Assembly (NCBI RefSeq): GCF_014698825.1
Contig: NZ_JACJTT010000022.1
Location: 24,798-88,797 of the forward strand
From: Richelia sinica FACHB-800
GTDB taxonomy: Bacteria; Cyanobacteriota; Cyanobacteriia; Cyanobacteriales; Nostocaceae
Length of the DNA stretch: 64,000 bases
Direction: 5' to 3'
The position numbers were made by a program, and so were the translations under genes. Positions 19,303 through 28,771 of this stretch are shown here, in pieces. Under the pieces are notes generated by a model, which made no database searches, was not told where the DNA came from, and saw only the letters and a program-made list of their open reading frames with translations. Each line of letters opens with the position of its first letter. Position 1 is the first letter of the stretch.

Positions 19303-20636
19303 TATCTCAACATAAAAGAACTATTGGTATTGAAGTTTTACGTTTAGCATTACCTTTGGTTGGTCAATCAATACTGGAAACCTTAATTGTTTTGGTTGAT
19401 CGAATCATGCTAGGTCACTACAGTACCGCAGCACTGGCATCAATGCGAATTAGCGGTAGTTCTTTTTGGTGTCTGTATAGTATTCTCTCCGCTGTTGCTG
19501 TGGGGACTATAGCCTTAGTAGGAAGGGCTGTTGGTAGTGGGAATAAGTCTTTAGCTGGGGCTACTGCCCGGAGTAGTTTACTATTTACATTGGTGATAGG
19601 AATTGCCGCTTCCGTTCTCTGTTTACTGAATCTATCAGGGATAATTGGCTTATTTCCTATTAGTGATCCCAGCGTCATCCAAGGTGCTGATGAATATCTG
19701 CAAATTATTTTAGCAGCACTACCACTAATGCTGTTATCAATAGTTGCTGCTGCCATTCTCCAAGCGGCAGGGGATACTCGTACACCTTTTTTCATATCTT
19801 TATTTGCCAATGCCATTAACGTTGTTATCGACTACATACTGATTTTTGGTCATTATGGGGCACCAGAATTAGGGGTGAGAGGTGCAGCAATTGGTAGTGT
19901 AGCAGCAATGGCTATTAATACCACCGTACTGATTTTGATTCTCAGTCGAGACCAAGGTGCAATTAGTTGGCGTGGATATGGTGGAGAATGGGACGCACTG
20001 GGGCGAGTATTGCGAGTATCCTTACCGGCATTAGGCGATCGCTTGTTTCGGAGTTTGGGTTATCTTGGTTTTACATTTATGATTGCATCCTTGGGTAGTG
20101 TGGCCATGGCTGCCCACGAAGCAATTTTAGGTGTGGAAGAAATCTGTTACCTGGCAGCAGAAGGTTTTGGTACAGCTGCGGCTGCCAATGTCGCCCAAAA
20201 ACTTGGTGCAAAACAATTGAAATCAGCTACTTGGAGTGCAGTTGCAGCTACTATCTTTGCAGTCATCCTACAGGGAATAGGTAGTTTAGCTTTTATCTTG
20301 ATCCCATCCCAATTGTTAAGTATTTTATCCCCTGACCCACAAATTATTGCCACAGGTATTCCTTGTCTTTATATTGCAGCTATAGCACAACCATTTATGG
20401 CTATTAGTATAGTTTTAGAACAGGCATTACGGGGAGCAGGGGCAACTAAAATAGCTTTTTTCGTCTCTCTCGCCGGTTGGTTAATTGTGCGTCTCATAGC
20501 TACCTATACATTTGTGATGGGATTCAATTTAGGATTAGTAGGTGTATGGTTAGGTTCTACTTGTGATTGGTTTGTTCGTGCAGTTGTATTGTTGATAGTT
20601 TTTAAACAAGGTAAATGGCGAGAAACAATTGTTTAA
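19299..20636 (+). CDS. MATE-family efflux transporter
   Basis: This 445-residue membrane protein belongs to the multidrug and toxic compound extrusion family. It has about twelve helices in two homologous halves; landmarks are LPLVGQSILETLIVLVDRIMLG near residue 15, the loop AILQAAGDTRTPFF (about 150-165) and the second-half equivalent EQALRGAGATKIAFF. Such proteins export cationic drugs or organic compounds using Na+ or H+ gradients. The start is a GTG without a clear ribosome site, possibly coupled to the small ORF before it. The substrate is not predictable. Confidence 0.9.
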   Translation: MISQHKRTIGIEVLRLALPLVGQSILETLIVLVDRIMLGHYSTAALASMRISGSSFWCLYSILSAVAVGTIALVGRAVGSGNKSLAGATARSSLLFTLVIGIAASVLCLLNLSGIIGLFPISDPSVIQGADEYLQIILAALPLMLLSIVAAAILQAAGDTRTPFFISLFANAINVVIDYILIFGHYGAPELGVRGAAIGSVAAMAINTTVLILILSRDQGAISWRGYGGEWDALGRVLRVSLPALGDRLFRSLGYLGFTFMIASLGSVAMAAHEAILGVEEICYLAAEGFGTAAAANVAQKLGAKQLKSATWSAVAATIFAVILQGIGSLAFILIPSQLLSILSPDPQIIATGIPCLYIAAIAQPFMAISIVLEQALRGAGATKIAFFVSLAGWLIVRLIATYTFVMGFNLGLVGVWLGSTCDWFVRAVVLLIVFKQGKWRETIV

Positions 20637-20710
20637 TATTTATAGCAGGTAACGGATGACAGTGCTAAAAGCCTTTGTTTATTTCAGTTTTAGCTGTAGT
20701 TAATATCCTA

Positions 20711-22081
20711 TTATTCACCTGAGTTTGATTGCTTGTTATTTTCTACATTTGCATAAAATTTGATATTGCTTGCTTTGACTTTAGATATCCAGTTTTGGTA
20801 ATAATCCAAAATTTCTTTATAGGATAAATTATCTTGAAATACTGCTTCAAATATCGGGGGTAGACAACGCTGAGGAAAAATGTTGTGTAGAAGTTTTGTC
20901 CAAGTATTGAGAAGAAGAAACTCAAAAAATAATTTTTTAGAAACAGGAAAAGAATAATCACTTAATTCTCTTACAGCCATCCCATCAGGGTGACGACGTA
21001 GACTATAGTTTTCCAAAGCAATGGCTAAATTATCACCATATTCATCTAATAATTGATTAAAAATAAACACATCTTCTAATGCTGAATTACATCCTTGTCC
21101 GATAGAAGGGGAAACAGCATGAGCCGCATCACCAAGGAGTAAAACGCTATCTTGGTAATGGTAACGGTTACAGCGCACGGTTAAAACCCTGGATATTGGT
21201 CTTTTTAAAAATTCTTCCGCCTCCGAAACTGGCATTAATTTACTAATTTCTGGAAAATTATCTCGAAAAAAAGTTAATACTTCATCAACAGTAGTCAATT
21301 TGGCAATGGGATTGTTGGCATAGGGAAAAAGAATTACACCACTCATAGCCCCATCTAGTTGATATAGCATGAGAACAGATATACCGCCTGTCAATCTCCA
21401 AGTATGAATTTTATTTTTTTCTAAATTCACATCTGGTATGGGGTCAGGCTTGGGTAGAAAGATGGATTTATAAGCATTGAGAACGTAATTTTGTTCAAAT
21501 TCAAAATCAGGTGTATTGCTCAAATATTCTCTGACAACAGAACGCGCGCCATCAGCGCCAATTAGTAGGTCATAATCAATGGTAAATTCTGCTTCTACCT
21601 CTGTATTTACAGATGTTGATATTTTTTGCAACTTAGCTTTTTTAGCAGCAAAATCAACAGCTATTAATTGAGTATTAAAATGAATATTAATGTGCTGATT
21701 ATGAGTTTCCAATAACTTTTCTAATAAAACTGTAGCTAAATGAGTCCTATCTAAAGTAACAAGAGGTTTTTGACGATTGGTTACTTTAGTTTTCCCATTT
21801 TTTTGGTGAATAATAGTTCCTACTTTTTCGATACTCACTGCTTTGACTGCTGTTACTAGTCCAGGAATTTGGGCTATAGGACTCATTCCTCGGTCACCTA
21901 AGGAAATAGGGAAACTCCGCACTTTGGAAAAAGCAATATTCCGGGGATCACTGCGACGTTCATAAATGTCAATTTGGTATTGATCATTCCGACGTAACAG
22001 GTAATGAGCTAGTAGAACTCCACTAGGCCCAGCACCGATAATGGCAACTTTTTTCATAGAATTGGTATTAAAATTACTCAT
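20711..22081 (-). CDS. FAD-dependent monooxygenase (kynurenine 3-monooxygenase-like)
   Basis: A 456-residue class A flavin monooxygenase. The Rossmann motif VAIIGAGPSGVLLA is at residues about 12-25, the DG motif LLIGADGARSVVRE near 175, and the second FAD motif LLLGDAAHAVSPSIGQGCN near 320. The C-terminal 60 residues are hydrophobic and could touch the membrane, as in kynurenine 3-monooxygenase. The true substrate is unknown and no kynurenine-pathway neighbours are visible. It converges with the MATE gene. Confidence 0.85.
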   Translation of the reverse strand: MSNFNTNSMKKVAIIGAGPSGVLLAHYLLRRNDQYQIDIYERRSDPRNIAFSKVRSFPISLGDRGMSPIAQIPGLVTAVKAVSIEKVGTIIHQKNGKTKVTNRQKPLVTLDRTHLATVLLEKLLETHNQHINIHFNTQLIAVDFAAKKAKLQKISTSVNTEVEAEFTIDYDLLIGADGARSVVREYLSNTPDFEFEQNYVLNAYKSIFLPKPDPIPDVNLEKNKIHTWRLTGGISVLMLYQLDGAMSGVILFPYANNPIAKLTTVDEVLTFFRDNFPEISKLMPVSEAEEFLKRPISRVLTVRCNRYHYQDSVLLLGDAAHAVSPSIGQGCNSALEDVFIFNQLLDEYGDNLAIALENYSLRRHPDGMAVRELSDYSFPVSKKLFFEFLLLNTWTKLLHNIFPQRCLPPIFEAVFQDNLSYKEILDYYQNWISKVKASNIKFYANVENNKQSNSGE

Positions 22082-22258
22082 ACTAAAACCTAATTCAATA
22101 TATATAGCAGAAGTTGGAACTATATTTATATATGTAAATAAATGTGTTTCCTGAAATTATTTTTGAAGGATAGCATCAATGTTAATTTATATGACAGAAT
22201 TTTGAATATGAATGGATGAAATTAAGAGGATGTTTTAAAAGTCAAAGCCAGTTAAAAA

Positions 22259-23075
22259 TTATGCTAATCGCCTGACCATGATGCGAATCATTGCAATATA
22301 GATAAAAGTTTCTGAAGTTTGAGGCAGATGTTCATAATCCTTACTCAAGCGCCTACACCAATTGAGCCATCCAAATGTTCGCTCTACAACCCACCTTTTT
22401 GGTAAATGGACAAAGCCCTTTTTCTCTAAAGGTCTGAGAACAATTTCAACGATCCATCGAAACATATCTATGACCCAACGTGCAAACTCCTCACCTCTAT
22501 AGCCCCCATCCATCCAAATTGTGTGCAATCGTTTTACCTTGCCACCCATACCATGAACTTGTTCTAGGACTTTTTTAGCCCCTTGTCGCTCAGGTATAGA
22601 AGCAGACGTAACCAAGACTCTTAAAACTAGCCCTAGTAAATCTACTGTGAGATGCCGCTTTCTACCGTGTATCTTTTTAGCCGCGTCATAGCCAACTTCT
22701 TGATAGATCATTGTTGCTGTTTCTACTGACTGGCTATCAACAGCAGCTTCAGATGGTCTTGGCTCACGTCCTGCTGCTACCCTTACCCACTGGTAAAGTT
22801 TGTCATGTACTTTTAGCCAAGTACCGTCTAAACGCCATGCTCGGAAATATCCGTAAACTGTTTGCCACGGAGGAAAATCACCTGGTAAACCTCGCCAACT
22901 ACAACCCTCACAAAGCACATAAACAATAGCATTTACAACTGTGTACATCACCGTATTACGTTCGCGAAGCGTCTCCCCTTGGGAGAGGACGACCACCCGT
23001 TTTGGCTTCTCTTAAGAGGTCTGAAATCAGTTCCCACTGTTCCCAGGTTAAGTTACTAGGATATGCTTTAGTCAT
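22259..23075 (-). pseudogene. IS5-family transposase, frameshifted by a 25-nt insertion
   Basis: The normal start MTKAYPSNLTWEQWELISDL is at 23075, and 30 codons later (GGRP at 22986) the frame is broken; read straight on it stops at TAA after nine more residues. Removing bases 22961-22985 restores a 263-residue transposase that continues RNTVMYTVVNAIVYVLCEG and includes the DDE-type stretch TIWMDGGYRGEEF and the C-terminal WVVERTFGWLNWCRRL. A GTG at 22996 gives a shortened in-frame ORF lacking the N-terminus. Confidence 0.9.
22961..22985. repeat. 25-nt small dispersed repeat inserted in transposase
   Basis: On the minus strand the insert is a CTCCC-AAG-GGGAG palindrome followed by ACGCTTCGCGAA. 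It interrupts the transposase exactly where 25 bases must be removed to rejoin the reading frame. Its size and form fit the small dispersed repeats of 21-27 nt known from Nostoc. Related GTTCGCG motifs occur at 8824, 28909, 44314 and 57300. Confidence 0.8.
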
Positions 23076-23402
23076 TGACTCACAAGGTGCTGTTATCTGT
23101 AATCTCAGCTTAAGCCTTGTGAGCTTTTTTACGATAGCCCCCCACTTTTAAAACATCCTCTTAGCCTCAAAAATCAACCCTATCAATTATTTGGTTGTTC
23201 TTCTTCATCTGACAGAAGATTTTTATTTTAATAATTTAGCATATTAGATACTGAAGAACCAAAATTTTTATATAACATGATATCACTTAGTAAATGAATT
23301 AGATAATCTGGTTTATAACCATATGAAAACCAACCCAATATTGTCCGTTACTATAAGATAAATAACCATTTACCAATACCACACAATTGTCTTTCCCCTA
23401 CT

Positions 23403-23433
23403 TGTAAGGGTTTAGCATTGCTAAACCCTTACA
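23403..23433. repeat. Perfect 15-bp palindrome downstream of ctaE
   Basis: TGTAAGGGTTTAGCA and its exact complement are separated by one base. It lies 30 bases past the ctaE stop and could stop transcription of the oxidase operon, although there is no T-run on that strand. It may also be a dispersed repeat. Confidence 0.6.
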
Positions 23434-23463
23434 TCAATTTTTGCTGTTTGCTTGCTAAAAAAT

Positions 23464-24066
23464 CTACTGCCAAACGTAGATGAGGATAAACAGAACAATC
23501 CAGATAACGTCAACAAAGTGCCAAAATAAGGAAGTGGCATCTACACCAAAGTGACCGTTATCGTAGTTTCCAGGTAGGAAAGAACGAATCAAAATAAGGA
23601 ACTGTAACAGAATACCGGTGAATACGTGCAAACCGTGAAACCCTGTTAACAGATAGAAAAGACCGCCAAAAGTACCGGAAGTGAAACCAAACTCTAAGTT
23701 ACTCCATTCCACTGCTTGTCCATACAAGAAGTAACTACCCATTGCCATTGTTAACAATAGGAATGCCCGAAAACCTAATAAGTTTTTCTTAGCTAGATGC
23801 TTCTCAGCTAGGTAAATTGTAAAGCTACTAGAAACCAAGACAACTGTGTTAATCGCAGGTTCTTTAATTTCTAGTCCAAAAACGCCAGCGGGTAACCAAT
23901 CTGTTGATGTGGTTTTGTAAATAATATAGCCAGCAAAGTAGCTTAAGAAAATGACACTTTCTGATAAGAGAAAGACAATAAAACCGAACATTTTATTGCC
24001 TTCTTCATCATGTCCATGTTCATGACTGGGATGATGTAACTCTTCTGGAGAAACAGAACTATTCAT
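23464..24066 (-). CDS. ctaE: Heme-copper oxidase subunit III (ARTO type)
   Basis: Subunit III of the terminal oxidase, 200 residues with five membrane helices. Family features are the helix MFGFIVFLLSESVIFLSYFA, the Glu of YGQAVEW and the C-terminal LFWHFVDVIWIVLFILIYVW. I start at ATG 24066 (MNSSVSPEELHH), which has GGAG upstream; the ORF could extend to 24141 but the added residues look non-coding. The His-rich N-terminus (HHPSHEHGHDEEG) faces the cytoplasm. It follows ctaD by 85 bases. Confidence 0.92.
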   Translation of the reverse strand: MNSSVSPEELHHPSHEHGHDEEGNKMFGFIVFLLSESVIFLSYFAGYIIYKTTSTDWLPAGVFGLEIKEPAINTVVLVSSSFTIYLAEKHLAKKNLLGFRAFLLLTMAMGSYFLYGQAVEWSNLEFGFTSGTFGGLFYLLTGFHGLHVFTGILLQFLILIRSFLPGNYDNGHFGVDATSLFWHFVDVIWIVLFILIYVWQ

Positions 24067-24151
24067 TGGCACAATACTCCAAAAACAAGTGATAGATGGC
24101 GGATGATAGGTGACAGTTAACAATGGGAGGTTAACAGTCAACCATCACCAT

Positions 24152-25813
24152 TTATTCTTTTGCAGATGCAACTAAAGGTTCAGATTTGCCGTAGCCGTAA
24201 GGTTCGCTAATAACAGTGGGAATTTCTTCAAAGTTTTCAACTGGTGGGGGAGAAGGTATAATCCATTCCAAACCTATTGCCCGCCAAGGATTATCTGGTG
24301 CTTTTTCACCTTGCATCCAAGAAATCACAATGTTGAAAATGAAGGGTAATGTAGACATTCCCAACAAGAAGGAACCTAAACTAGCAACGATATTCCAACC
24401 GACTAAATCTGGTGCATAGGAAGCCGCGCGGCGTAACATCCCTTGCAAACCTAATGGGTGCATGGGTAAGAAGTTGAGGTTAGTACCAATGAATGCCAAC
24501 CAGAAGTGGATTTTGCCCCAACCTTCATGGAACATTCTGCCGGTCATTTTGGGGAACCAGTGGTAGAGGGCTGCATACATGCCCATTGTGACGGTTCCAT
24601 AAAGAACATAATGGAAGTGACCAACTACAAAGTAGGTGTTGTTAACGTGAACGTCTACGGGGACAGAAGACAACATAATGCCTGTGATGCCGGCGAAGAC
24701 GAACATAATTAAACCACCCAAGGCAAACAGCATAGGTGTAGTTAATCGCAACTTACCACCCCAAATAGTTGCCACCCAAGCAAATACTTTAATGCCTGTG
24801 GGTACTGACACAAACATTGTTGTCAGCATGAAAATCAACCGCATCCAACCAGGGGTACCACTCACATACATGTGGTGAACCCAAACAATTGCACTGACTA
24901 CGGCGATTAAGATGGAAGAAATGGCAACAACTTTGTAACCAAATAAAGGCTTACGGGCGTAAACGGGGAAAATTTCTGAGAAAATCCCGAAAATGGGGAG
25001 AATAATCACGTAAACCGCAGGGTGGGAATAGAACCAAAAGTAATGTTGGAACATCACTGGGTTCCCACCTTTGCTGGGGTCAAAGAAGGCAGTACCAACG
25101 GTTAGGTCAAACAGCAGCATAACTGCACCAGCAGTTAAGGCGGGAAGACCAAATAATTGGATGATTTGGGCACTGAATACTGCCCAAACAAACAGGGGCA
25201 TTCTGAAAAAGGTCATGCCAGGGGCGCGCATCTTCACAATGGTGGTGACAAAATTGACCGCACCCATGATGGAAGATACACCGGAAACCGCTACCGCTAA
25301 TAACCACAGAACTTGACCATTCACCAAATTACCTGTGGGGTTTTGCAAACTGACGGGAGGATAAGCCCACCAACCAGCTTGGGCAGGGCCGCCGGGAACG
25401 AAGAAACTGGACATGAGGAGAATACCCACCACTGGCACCATCCAGAAGGCGACGGCGTTGAGGCGGGGAAAGGCCATATCTCTGGCCCCAATCATAATGG
25501 GAACGAGATAGTTAGCTAAACCAACAAGGGAGGGAAATGTCCACAGGAACAGCATTACGGTTCCGTGCATGGTGAACATTCCGTTATATACGGTGCGGTC
25601 TACTAAGTCTGCTTCGGGGGTAATGAGTTCACCCCGGAGAATCATGGCGAAGATACCGCCAACGAGGAAGAAGATAAAGGAGGTAACGAGATATTGAATC
25701 CCAATTACCTTATGGTCTGTACTAAAGCCAAAGTATCGCTTCCAGTTACCTGGTGATTCATGGTGATTTGATCCACCATTGACACTAATTCCGTGCAGAG
25801 GGATGTTAGTCAT
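24152..25813 (-). CDS. ctaD: Heme-copper oxidase subunit I (ARTO type)
   Basis: The catalytic subunit, 553 residues and twelve helices. The low-spin heme ligand is in MHGTVMLFLW; the CuB and Tyr-His crosslink region is YFWFYSHPAVYVIILP; further CuB histidines are in WVHHMYVSG; the high-spin heme and second low-spin ligands are in VGHFHYVLYG. The proton-pumping residues of A-type oxidases appear conserved. It reduces O2 to water. Because its subunit II has no CuA site, the electron donor is probably plastoquinol or another carrier rather than cytochrome c. Confidence 0.95.
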   Translation of the reverse strand: MTNIPLHGISVNGGSNHHESPGNWKRYFGFSTDHKVIGIQYLVTSFIFFLVGGIFAMILRGELITPEADLVDRTVYNGMFTMHGTVMLFLWTFPSLVGLANYLVPIMIGARDMAFPRLNAVAFWMVPVVGILLMSSFFVPGGPAQAGWWAYPPVSLQNPTGNLVNGQVLWLLAVAVSGVSSIMGAVNFVTTIVKMRAPGMTFFRMPLFVWAVFSAQIIQLFGLPALTAGAVMLLFDLTVGTAFFDPSKGGNPVMFQHYFWFYSHPAVYVIILPIFGIFSEIFPVYARKPLFGYKVVAISSILIAVVSAIVWVHHMYVSGTPGWMRLIFMLTTMFVSVPTGIKVFAWVATIWGGKLRLTTPMLFALGGLIMFVFAGITGIMLSSVPVDVHVNNTYFVVGHFHYVLYGTVTMGMYAALYHWFPKMTGRMFHEGWGKIHFWLAFIGTNLNFLPMHPLGLQGMLRRAASYAPDLVGWNIVASLGSFLLGMSTLPFIFNIVISWMQGEKAPDNPWRAIGLEWIIPSPPPVENFEEIPTVISEPYGYGKSEPLVASAKE

Positions 25814-25903
25814 TATGTTGGAAAGGGAGGTTTTCTTTTTACCAAAAAGTTTGTTTGGTGGGAATTGCTAAATTGAGATTTCTGCGTCCAAATCTCTAAA
25901 TGA

Positions 25904-26839
25904 TTAGCCGTGATAATTCACCAAGGGAGGTGCGGCGGGTTCTACTGTTTTCCAACCAGTTTGTACGGGTTGTTCGAGTTTTTGAGCATATTCAGATGCT
26001 GCTTCGTTGGGTGCTTGGGTAGGACGATGGCCAGCAGCTTTGTTTAACCATTGGTGAAACTCATTAGGAGATTCAACGATGACATCTGCACGCATGGTGG
26101 CAAAGTAGGTTCCGCTATATTGGGAGTCGGTGAGGCTATAGGCACCGGGGCGGATGGGGGTAAATTCAAAGTCGATGTTGTGACCAGGTACGATGTCTTG
26201 TTTGAGGCGGAATGCGGGGATGTAAAAGCCGTGGAGTACGTCTTCTGAATGTAGGGCTAAGCGCACTCGGCGATCGCTTGGTAAATGCAATTCAGTACTT
26301 GTAACATTCTTCTCAGGATAATGGAATACCCATGACCATTGCTTGGCAATGACATCGATTTTTTCTACATTCTCTACAGGTATAGCTTCTTCTGTCTCTA
26401 CTTTATGTTTACCTGCTGCATAAGCAGATTCAATTTTCATAGGGTTGTGCAGGTGTACCAGTTGAGAAGGCCCTTGAATACCCATCTCTTGGTAAACTTC
26501 ATAGCTGTAACCTGCAATCCACAACACCAACAAGATAGGGATAGCAGTCCAAACCACTTCTAAAGTGATATTACCTTCAATGTGAGGCCCATCACTCAAA
26601 TCGTCTTTGTCAGCACGATGGAAGAGAATGGAGTAAAATAACGTTCCGGTTACTCCTAAGAAAATAAATGATCCCACCGTGACCAAAAAGCTAATTAAAT
26701 CATCAATCAAGTGGGATTCAGCTGCTGCTTGAGGAGGAAGCCAAGAATAAGATTGTTTGCCGATCCAGATACTAATGATCGTCACGACAACTAACCCAGT
26801 GACTATAGTCAAAAAATTGAGAATTTGCCGCATTTTCAT
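25904..26839 (-). CDS. ctaC: Oxidase subunit II lacking the CuA site (ARTO type)
   Basis: The protein (311 residues) has two N-terminal helices and a cupredoxin-like domain. The normal CuA signature C-x-E-x-C-G-x-x-H-x-x-M reads D-S-Q-Y-S-G-T-Y-F-A-T-M at residues 238-249, so both Cys, the Glu and the distal His are gone, while the first His (DVLHGFYIPAF) and the Met remain. Loss of CuA is the mark of the alternative respiratory terminal oxidase in cyanobacteria. I use ATG 26839 (MKMRQILNF); the ORF opens at 26965 but the extra residues come from a repeat-rich spacer. Confidence 0.92.
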   Translation of the reverse strand: MKMRQILNFLTIVTGLVVVTIISIWIGKQSYSWLPPQAAAESHLIDDLISFLVTVGSFIFLGVTGTLFYSILFHRADKDDLSDGPHIEGNITLEVVWTAIPILLVLWIAGYSYEVYQEMGIQGPSQLVHLHNPMKIESAYAAGKHKVETEEAIPVENVEKIDVIAKQWSWVFHYPEKNVTSTELHLPSDRRVRLALHSEDVLHGFYIPAFRLKQDIVPGHNIDFEFTPIRPGAYSLTDSQYSGTYFATMRADVIVESPNEFHQWLNKAAGHRPTQAPNEAASEYAQKLEQPVQTGWKTVEPAAPPLVNYHG

Positions 26840-26849
26840 AATAGTTGTA

Positions 26850-26874
26850 GGTGATTGGTGATTGGTAATTGGTA
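26850..26874. repeat. STRR heptamer repeat (GGTGATT-type) before ctaC
   Basis: Three to four imperfect GGTGATT/GGTAATT units precede the ctaC start. A second run of ATTACCG-type units lies at 26988-27017, just past the end of the upstream gene. Such short tandem repeats are typical of heterocystous cyanobacteria. Confidence 0.6.
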
Positions 26875-27011
26875 ACGGATGATGAGTGCTTTCCACAGTT
26901 AATACCAATTGGAAAAATGATTGGAATGGATCAAGATATAACTTGCATATCCATCCAAAATTCACAATTCACAATCCAAAATGGTATGATTACCGATTAC
27001 CTAATTACCGA

Positions 27012-27617
27012 TTACTTGAGTGAGTTGTTGATGTCTTGTCCCATGCGTAGCAAACTATCAGCAGTGTTGTGAACACCAAATTCAGCAGCTAACTGTGCTC
27101 CTAATGTGCCATGTATGTACATTAGAAACATGATGGTAATTCCTGCTAATAAATAAGTCAAACTGACTTGTCGAGTAGATTGTTTGCCGGTTGCATAACG
27201 CTGTCTACCACGCCAGAATGCCATACCCACAATGAATGTGAGGAGAATTACACCACCTACACCATGCCAAATCATGGTTTCCATTGCTTGTAAACCCCAA
27301 GCACTTTTAATTTCTGTTGGTGGACTTGCTAGCAACATTTCATAAAAACCCGCTGCTACTGTGAAAAAAGTAATCACCGCAGAAGCTAGCATGTTGTACC
27401 AACCAACATCAAAAAGTTGGGAACGTTCTACAGAAATGGCGAGAAATTTAAAGGCCCATTTTTCTAGGGGAAAAAGTACACCAATGATATCGAAAGTGAT
27501 ACCAATAATGAATAAACCCAAAGTCAGATGTACTAAGTTAGGATGAATGGGAATCAAGTAAGGCAATCCATTCGCACCAAGTTGATGACCGATTTGATTA
27601 ATTAGTTCTGAGTTCAT
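27012..27617 (-). CDS. DUF2231 membrane protein of the oxidase operon (second copy)
   Basis: A 201-residue protein with five membrane helices in the DUF2231 pattern (PIHPNLVHLTLGLFIIGITF, then HGVGGVILLTFIVGMAFW and LTYLLAGITIMFLMYIHGTLG). The conserved His in IHPNLVH and in MIWHGVGG could bind heme or metal. ATG 27617 overlaps the TGA of the preceding gene (ATGA), so the two are translationally coupled. It lies upstream of ctaC. In Anabaena the heterocyst-specific cox3 operon is preceded by two similar genes; a role in oxidase assembly or electron input is only inferred. Confidence 0.85.
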   Translation of the reverse strand: MNSELINQIGHQLGANGLPYLIPIHPNLVHLTLGLFIIGITFDIIGVLFPLEKWAFKFLAISVERSQLFDVGWYNMLASAVITFFTVAAGFYEMLLASPPTEIKSAWGLQAMETMIWHGVGGVILLTFIVGMAFWRGRQRYATGKQSTRQVSLTYLLAGITIMFLMYIHGTLGAQLAAEFGVHNTADSLLRMGQDINNSLK

Positions 27618-28114
27618 GGTAAGAGTCCATCCTTTACTGCTTCCACAACTGGAACTGTGTGTAGTCCATATACCCACACCAGTTCATCACCGAGATATAC
27701 TTGCACACCAACAATGCCAGTTAAAATTACTCCGGCTGCTATGTAATGAAATGGCAATTTATGGGGGTTCTTGGAACGAAGAACATAGCGCCAAGCAGTA
27801 ATAGCGGCGATGATTCCTGATAGTGACCAGCCAATTAATGTGTGGAGATTCAAGACTGATTTGGCTAGGTCGTAAGGCTTGGCTAAACCTGCTTCAAATT
27901 GACCGAAAATAATGGCTACGAAAATAGCAACGGTGGCTACACACATATTCCACCAACTAACCTCAAATAAACGAGTTTTGCCGGTCAAATAGCCAATTAA
28001 GTCACAGACAAAAGCAAATAATACCATCGCAATTACAAAGTGAACTACGATAGGATGGATTGTATCTGGATAGGGTAAATTGTGGTCGTTTAACGACGTA
28101 AGTTTCTCTAGCAT
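27614..28114 (-). CDS. DUF2231 membrane protein of the oxidase operon (first copy)
   Basis: A 166-residue protein with four membrane helices and the same family motif, DTIHPIVVHFVIAMVLFAF near the N-terminus, plus HTLIGWSLSGIIAAITAW later. It begins the operon DUF2231-DUF2231-ctaC-ctaD-ctaE and overlaps its partner by four bases. AGGAGA lies seven bases before ATG 28114. It is a paralogue of the following gene, sharing IHPxxVH. Confidence 0.85.
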   Translation of the reverse strand: MLEKLTSLNDHNLPYPDTIHPIVVHFVIAMVLFAFVCDLIGYLTGKTRLFEVSWWNMCVATVAIFVAIIFGQFEAGLAKPYDLAKSVLNLHTLIGWSLSGIIAAITAWRYVLRSKNPHKLPFHYIAAGVILTGIVGVQVYLGDELVWVYGLHTVPVVEAVKDGLLP

Positions 28115-28771
28115 GGACTTCTCCTAAACATAGTGAATGACTCCTAGAGTGAGCTTTGATTATTGCTCAATACTCACTCATTACAACACTTGTAATCACA
28201 CCTGCCTGGGAGGAGACAAAGATGAATCTGAAGCTAGCCAGCAAAACAGGTGTAGATGATAGTGAATAAATTGGTAAGGTAGCTGCAATTTATCGCTAAA
28301 TTTTTCGGTCAATTTAGTTACTCATACCAACAGTTTGTAACAGCAATTATCGACGTAGCTTGACAAAATTACTGTCGGGATTTTAATTGGTTTGACCTAC
28401 TTTTTAGATTACGTAAACTTTTATGAAATGTCAAAACCTAAAAGTTAAATTTTGAGAACTTGTGAAAACCCATGCTGGTGATTTTGATAATCTAGTCATG
28501 CTGGGTTGCTGTGAATATTATGAAATAGAAAGAAAAGATTTTGGTGTCTAGTGATGTACAATGAAAAATTATTAATTTGTGGCGAAAATAACAGAAAATT
28601 TTTAGATTCAATGGTAAATCGATAGAATTTAAAATTCCGATTTTTAAAATAGGATTAATTGCAAAAAATTCTATCTAATTCGTTTAATAATCATTCTAAT
28701 TGAAAATTTGCAGAAATAGCTACATATCGATTAAAAAATAAAAATTAGCACTTAAAAAAACTAGCTTTTAC
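28115..28771. other. Upstream region of the ARTO operon
   Basis: This region should hold the oxidase operon promoter. A stem with 7-bp arms (GAGTGAG / CTCACTC, 28147-28179) lies just upstream of the first gene and could be in its leader. GTAACAGCAATTAT at about 28338 resembles an NtcA site but ends TAT rather than TAC. The rest is very AT-rich. Confidence 0.4.

Larger units (their letters stand above)
22226..23160 (-). mobile_element. IS5-family insertion sequence (935 bp)
   Basis: The element is bounded by perfect 17-bp inverted repeats (GAGGATGTTTTAAAAGT and its complement at 23144-23160) and contains one transposase gene reading leftwards. Flanks are TTAA on the left and TTAG on the right, which fits the YTAR target of this family with one mismatch. 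The transposase is frameshifted by a small dispersed repeat, so this copy is probably not autonomous. Confidence 0.88.

Noticed and set aside
25904..26839. Ordinary cytochrome c oxidase subunit II
   Set aside because: The CuA ligands are replaced, so the caa3/aa3-type label would mislead.
28222..28269. 15-aa ORF after GGAGGA
   Set aside because: The ribosome site is strong but the ORF is very short, reads against the neighbouring operon and has no recognisable content.
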